From positions 1 to 5,234 of the forward strand of contig JAAXUU010000125.1 of NCBI GenBank assembly GCA_013335845.1: 5,234 nucleotides of DNA, read 5' to 3'. The position numbers and the translations under genes were made by a program. The notes beneath the pieces are model-generated. The model had not been told where the DNA came from. It was given only the letters and a program-made list of their open reading frames with translations, and did not search any database. Every line of letters starts with the position of its first letter. Within the stretch, counting starts at the first letter, position 1. Of this stretch, positions 4,213 through 5,234 are shown piece by piece. This DNA is from Actinomycetota bacterium (GTDB taxonomy: Bacteria; Actinomycetota; Coriobacteriia; Coriobacteriales; RUG844).

Positions 4213-5234
4213 TTGAGTAGAAAAGTCGCGATTATCGGTGGTGGGGCGTCGGGATTGGCTGCGGCGATAACCGCTGCGCAACGAGGTGCCTCGGTCACCA
4301 TACTCGAGGCTCAGGACCGCATAGGGAAGAAGATCTTGGTGACCGGCAATGGTCGCTGCAACTTCTCGAATGCAGCCGTTTCGCCCGGAGCTTATAACGA
4401 CCCCGAATTCGTAACTCCCCTCATCGATGCGTACCCAAGCAGCGAGATATGCAGCTTCTTCGAACGTCTCGGCCTCCTTTCCTATTCTGATGATGAAGGC
4501 CGCATCTACCCTTCGACGAACACTGCGAATTCCGTGCTGGACGTTCTGCGCCTTGAGTGCGGACATCTCGGTGTCGAAGAGCGTTGCGGCTTCGATGTGG
4601 TGGATGTCCGTAGAGGTGACGGCTTCGCAGACGTCGCGCAAAGCGGCGAAACCGTGCATGCCGACGCCGTCATCCTTGCAAGCGGGGGAGGGACCGAGCT
4701 TTGGCGTGCGCTCGGCCACCCGTTCGAGAAAAGTGTCCCCGTGCTGTGTCCGATCAAAACGAGCACCGGGTTCCTTGCGGGTTTGTCGGGGGTACGCGTG
4801 CGGTGTTCGGCAACACTGTATGCGGGCGATGAAGCGATCGCTTCCGAGAACGGTGAGCTGCTGTTCCGTGATTACGGAGTAAGCGGCATCATGATATTCG
4901 ATCTTTCGCGTTTCGCCCGAAAAGGGCAAACGCTTTCCCTTGATTTCTTCCCCGCGTCACGTGAAGATGATTTGAAAACCCTTCTCGCGGAACGCATGGA
5001 GTGGTTCGCATGGCGCGAGCGGAAGGATTTCTTTGCAGGTATGCTGCATCCGCGTGTCGCGACCGCACTCTTGAAACGATCCGACTTCGAGGTACCGGCT
5101 CTCGCGCGTACACTCAAGGATTTCCGACTCGATGTTTTGGGATGCGGGGATGCCAAGCAAGCGCAGGTCATGCGAGGAGGAGCTACGACATCCGCATTCA
5201 GCTCCACAACCCTCGAATCCTCGAGGATTCGAGG
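4213..5234 (+). CDS. FAD-binding flavoprotein, HI0933/BaiN-type NAD(P)/FAD-dependent oxidoreductase (3' end missing)
   Basis: A predicted cytoplasmic flavoprotein of unknown substrate, with 340 complete codons visible and no stop before the edge. Family members have about 400 residues, so some 60 are missing. Residues 4-32 form a Rossmann FAD-binding fold: GGGASG at 9-14, and Glu32 at the end of the second strand to hold the ribose. The family hallmark TGNGRCN is at 44-50, ASGGG at 156-160, LFRDYGVSG at 217-225 and the C-terminal AQVMRGG at 317-323, followed by TLES (333-336). Relatives include BaiN, reported in bile-acid metabolism of clostridia. Most members have no proven reaction, so no symbol is given. 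The start TTG 4213 gives a typical family N-terminus (MSRKVAIIGGG); ATG 4192 would add seven residues. The gene follows ecfT by 92 bases. The last visible codons fall in a 24-bp palindrome. Confidence 0.9.
   Translation, partial: MSRKVAIIGGGASGLAAAITAAQRGASVTILEAQDRIGKKILVTGNGRCNFSNAAVSPGAYNDPEFVTPLIDAYPSSEICSFFERLGLLSYSDDEGRIYPSTNTANSVLDVLRLECGHLGVEERCGFDVVDVRRGDGFADVAQSGETVHADAVILASGGGTELWRALGHPFEKSVPVLCPIKTSTGFLAGLSGVRVRCSATLYAGDEAIASENGELLFRDYGVSGIMIFDLSRFARKGQTLSLDFFPASREDDLKTLLAERMEWFAWRERKDFFAGMLHPRVATALLKRSDFEVPALARTLKDFRLDVLGCGDAKQAQVMRGGATTSAFSSTTLESSRIR
5211..5234. repeat. Perfect 24-bp palindrome at the right edge
   Basis: CCTCGAATCCTC (5211-5222) is followed immediately by its exact reverse complement GAGGATTCGAGG (5223-5234). 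As single strand it can fold into a 10-bp stem with a TCGA loop. It lies within the flavoprotein reading frame, where it encodes part of LESSRIR, and it ends exactly at the window edge, so it may extend further. Confidence 0.85.

Noticed and set aside
4150..4929. Minus-strand open frame opposite the flavoprotein
   Set aside because: The plus strand encodes clear FAD-binding motifs throughout. The antisense product has no recognisable features.

Overview
This window reads as a compact vitamin-uptake locus of an anaerobic, moderately GC-rich, Gram-positive-type bacterium. The PadR regulator type, the riboflavin ECF transporter layout and the flavoprotein at the end resemble what I know from Coriobacteriia (Eggerthellaceae-like actinobacteria). 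That placement is an inference from protein style, not a proven assignment.

Layout. Positions 1-213 are an AT-richer intergenic region. On its left edge a minus-strand gene probably begins (start at 29, strong Shine-Dalgarno), with only nine codons visible. Repeats and dyads lie at 58-94, and a terminator-like hairpin lies at 136-167. Positions 214-657 (+) encode a PadR-family winged-helix regulator with a C-x-C motif just before the DNA-binding domain. Positions 658-939 are non-coding. They hold TGTAA/TTACA half-sites with a possible promoter, a clear FMN riboswitch aptamer (728-856), a small spacer hairpin and a strong intrinsic terminator (885-910).

Positions 940-4120 are a four-gene operon that encodes a complete energy-coupling factor (ECF) transporter: the riboflavin-binding membrane S component (ribU), the two ATPases (ecfA1, ecfA2) and the transmembrane coupling protein (ecfT). 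The last three genes overlap or touch (25 nt and 1 nt), so their translation is probably coupled. From about 4213 to the right edge runs a FAD-binding flavoprotein of the HI0933/BaiN type, cut off before its C-terminus.

How the parts work together. When cellular FMN is high, the aptamer should favour the terminator ahead of ribU and shut off the whole transporter operon. When FMN is low, transcription reads through and riboflavin import rises. The ATPase/EcfT module lies behind the same switch. If it also serves S components encoded elsewhere, FMN would gate more than riboflavin uptake. The downstream flavoprotein uses FAD made from riboflavin, but a functional link is only suggested by proximity.

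I found no tRNA, rRNA, CRISPR array or insertion sequence. The region is mostly ordinary core metabolism. The least expected items are a 24-bp perfect palindrome at the extreme right edge, inside the flavoprotein gene, and the regulatory repeats around padR.
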